Assembly (NCBI GenBank): GCA_000565255.1
Contig: ASRH01000010.1
Location: 1 to 32,139 of the forward strand
Source of the DNA: Candidatus Aramenus sulfurataquae
GTDB taxonomy: Archaea > Thermoproteota > Thermoprotei_A > Sulfolobales > Sulfolobaceae
Length of the DNA stretch: 32,139 nucleotides
Reading direction: 5' to 3'
Shown here: piece after piece, positions 30,825-32,139 of the stretch
How the letters are laid out: each line of letters begins with the position of its first letter
Position numbering within the stretch: position 1 is the first letter of the stretch
Notes under the pieces: generated by a model
What the model saw: the letters and a program-made list of their open reading frames with translations, nothing else
What the model was told of the DNA's origin: nothing
The model's database searches: none
Made by a program: the position numbers and the translations under genes

Positions 30825-32137
30825 ACTCCTGCAGTCGCCTCGTTCACTTCCTCTAGGCTCCTATTTATAGTGTTCGGCAGTACAGCGATTAGTATTAGCC
30901 CCATTATTACCATGGGTATCTGGAAGCCGACCCACGTGGTGAAGCTTCCTAGGGCTGATATTACCGGGAATATGATGGCCGTAGATATGGCAGCGCCTAA
31001 GTGTGCAAAGCCGTCTGAGAAGGCGAAAGACGTTGCCCTAGCGTAGGTTGGGACGTTCTCAGTGCCGTTCAAGTAGTTCATCTGGTTGCTCCACCCTACT
31101 CCTATGAAGTTGGTCAACAACATTCCCAGGAAGGCAACGGTCAAGTCGTGGGCTATGGCCCCGTAGACCGCCACTATAACCCCTAAAAGCATTCCCACTG
31201 AGTAGGCGACAGTTGTGAGTACTGCCCTCCTTACCTTTTCAACAATAGGCCTTAGGGCTATTGAACCAAGGAATGTCGCAATCCCAGCTATACCGAAGAG
31301 GGAGGTTATCTCTTTACCTAGGGAACCGCTGTACCCTAGCGTGTTGGAAGTCCACAGAAGGTACTCGGTCAAGTAGGGATACTCGCCAAAGTAGAAGAAG
31401 AATATGGACAGCATTACCAATATTACCCTTACCCTATACACTGGATTCCTGAACACGTAGAATGGGTCGACCTTCTTTACCTGGTAGTACACAGGCCTTG
31501 GCTCTGGGAGGCTCCTCATCCCTGTTCTCTCCATTGCCTTCTTCTCCATGTCTTTTACCAAGTTTTCAGCCTCTTGGACCTTCCCCGTGAGGGCCAGCAT
31601 CCTCACAGTCTCACTGGCGTGTGACCTAATGACCAGAACTATGAAGGCCAAGGTCGCTCCCACCGCGAAGACTATCCTCCAACCGATCACCGGGTTTGCT
31701 AGCACTATTACGGACGCCATGAAGGGGCCTAATCCTAGCCCTGCCCATCCCGCTATGTAGACCAAGTTAAAGTATTTTGCCCTGTTCACAGCTGGAACCA
31801 TTTCCACTAGGTAGGTTGGCACTAGGATTAAGTCGCCGCCTATTCCCATACCAGTTATGAAACGAAAGAGCAAGAACATTGGATAGTTCACAGAGAGCGC
31901 GTTTCCTAAGCTCCCTACCCCCGTGAGGAGTGCGGTTAGTATTAGAACTGGCTTCCTGCCTATCTTGTCTGCAAGGTAGCCCAAGATCAACGCGCCGGGT
32001 ATGTAGCCGAAGAGCCCCATTGACACCACGGTCGAGGCTTCCGCGGCCGTTAGTCCAGTGTATGGCAACGAGGTTGGCGAGAAGGCTAGTCCTATGTCGA
32101 TGACGTCGTACAAGGCTATGAAGTAGCCAAAGGCTAG
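30821..32137 (-). CDS. Major facilitator superfamily transporter, 5' end outside the window
   Basis: At least 439 codons in the window. The frame stays open past TTG 32113 and reads [17 protein letters not shown], part of the first transmembrane helix, so the start is beyond the window. MFS motifs: [14 protein letters not shown] between TM2 and TM3, and [21 protein letters not shown] at TM4, as in the sugar/aromatic-acid/organic-acid proton symporter group. A cytosolic loop after TM6 ([20 protein letters not shown]) is long and charged. Twelve helices are expected. The substrate cannot be read; an organic acid, sugar or aromatic compound would all fit. Confidence 0.9.
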   Translation of the reverse strand, partial: LAFGYFIALYDVIDIGLAFSPTSLPYTGLTAAEASTVVSMGLFGYIPGALILGYLADKIGRKPVLILTALLTGVGSLGNALSVNYPMFLLFRFITGMGIGGDLILVPTYLVEMVPAVNRAKYFNLVYIAGWAGLGLGPFMASVIVLANPVIGWRIVFAVGATLAFIVLVIRSHASETVRMLALTGKVQEAENLVKDMEKKAMERTGMRSLPEPRPVYYQVKKVDPFYVFRNPVYRVRVILVMLSIFFFYFGEYPYLTEYLLWTSNTLGYSGSLGKEITSLFGIAGIATFLGSIALRPIVEKVRRAVLTTVAYSVGMLLGVIVAVYGAIAHDLTVAFLGMLLTNFIGVGWSNQMNYLNGTENVPTYARATSFAFSDGFAHLGAAISTAIIFPVISALGSFTTWVGFQIPMVIMGLILIAVLPNTINRSLEEVNEATAGV

Positions 32138-32139
32138 AG

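Overview
The window looks like chromosomal DNA of a thermoacidophilic crenarchaeon of the order Sulfolobales. Diagnostic genes are a thermosome subunit of the Sulfolobus gamma (TF55-gamma) type, an RNase HI very close to the Sulfolobus tokodaii enzyme, a Sir2 deacetylase and a Pat-like acetyltransferase (the pair known to act on Alba in Sulfolobus), a sugar-type ABC binding protein with a pilin-like signal peptide and Thr/Pro stalk, and mostly leaderless genes with a TATA box about 26 bp before the start codon. Arg is mostly AGG and G+C is about half by eye, which fits a Metallosphaera-like member, but I cannot fix the genus. No rRNA, tRNA, CRISPR array or intact insertion sequence was seen.

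Layout. 1-851: 3' part of a pirin gene. 845-3641: a divergent pair, an archaeo-eukaryotic primase (AEP) superfamily protein (-) and an unrecognised protein with a PD-(D/E)XK-like motif (+). Their leaderless promoters share an 88-bp gap. The + gene carries a 17-bp tandem duplication that destroys its natural stop and makes it read through antisense to the next gene. A 41-nt inverted copy of an internal piece of it (40/41 identical) lies 1.7 kb away in the next intergenic region. 3453-5156: an MDR oxidoreductase without a catalytic zinc site, preceded by operator-like repeats, and a zinc-ribbon protein. 5303-7888: a Pat-like acetyltransferase and an orphan molybdopterin subunit of the xanthine dehydrogenase family. 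7946-9797: a three-gene set of coiled-coil protein, YdjI-like SPFH protein and four-helix membrane protein. 9830-11446: thermosome gamma subunit. 11450-12154: a 700-bp region without a convincing intact gene, with hairpins and a possible decayed TnpB-type element.

12155-13691: two-gene ABC-2 exporter. 13743-16376: TldD/TldE peptidase operon. 16400-18673: MMPL/RND transporter. 18756-19496: Sir2. 19613-20524: NicO/UreH-like metal transporter. 20594-22162: thiamine-diphosphate enzyme. 22198-23007: unknown protein built from two copies of one domain. 23035-24987: three exported or membrane proteins, one a membrane-tethered winged-helix regulator. 25024-25374: small helical protein. 25371-29402: carbohydrate-type ABC importer (binding protein, ATPase, and a single fused double permease). 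29543-30824: HtpX-like protease and RNase HI. 30821-end: MFS transporter cut by the window edge.

Functional themes are protein quality control (thermosome, TldD/E, HtpX), reversible lysine acetylation (Pat and Sir2 13 kb apart), transport, and nucleic-acid enzymes. The most unusual stretch is 845-4560, where a primase-like gene faces a nuclease-like gene that carries both a recent frameshifting duplication and a short inverted intergenic copy of itself.
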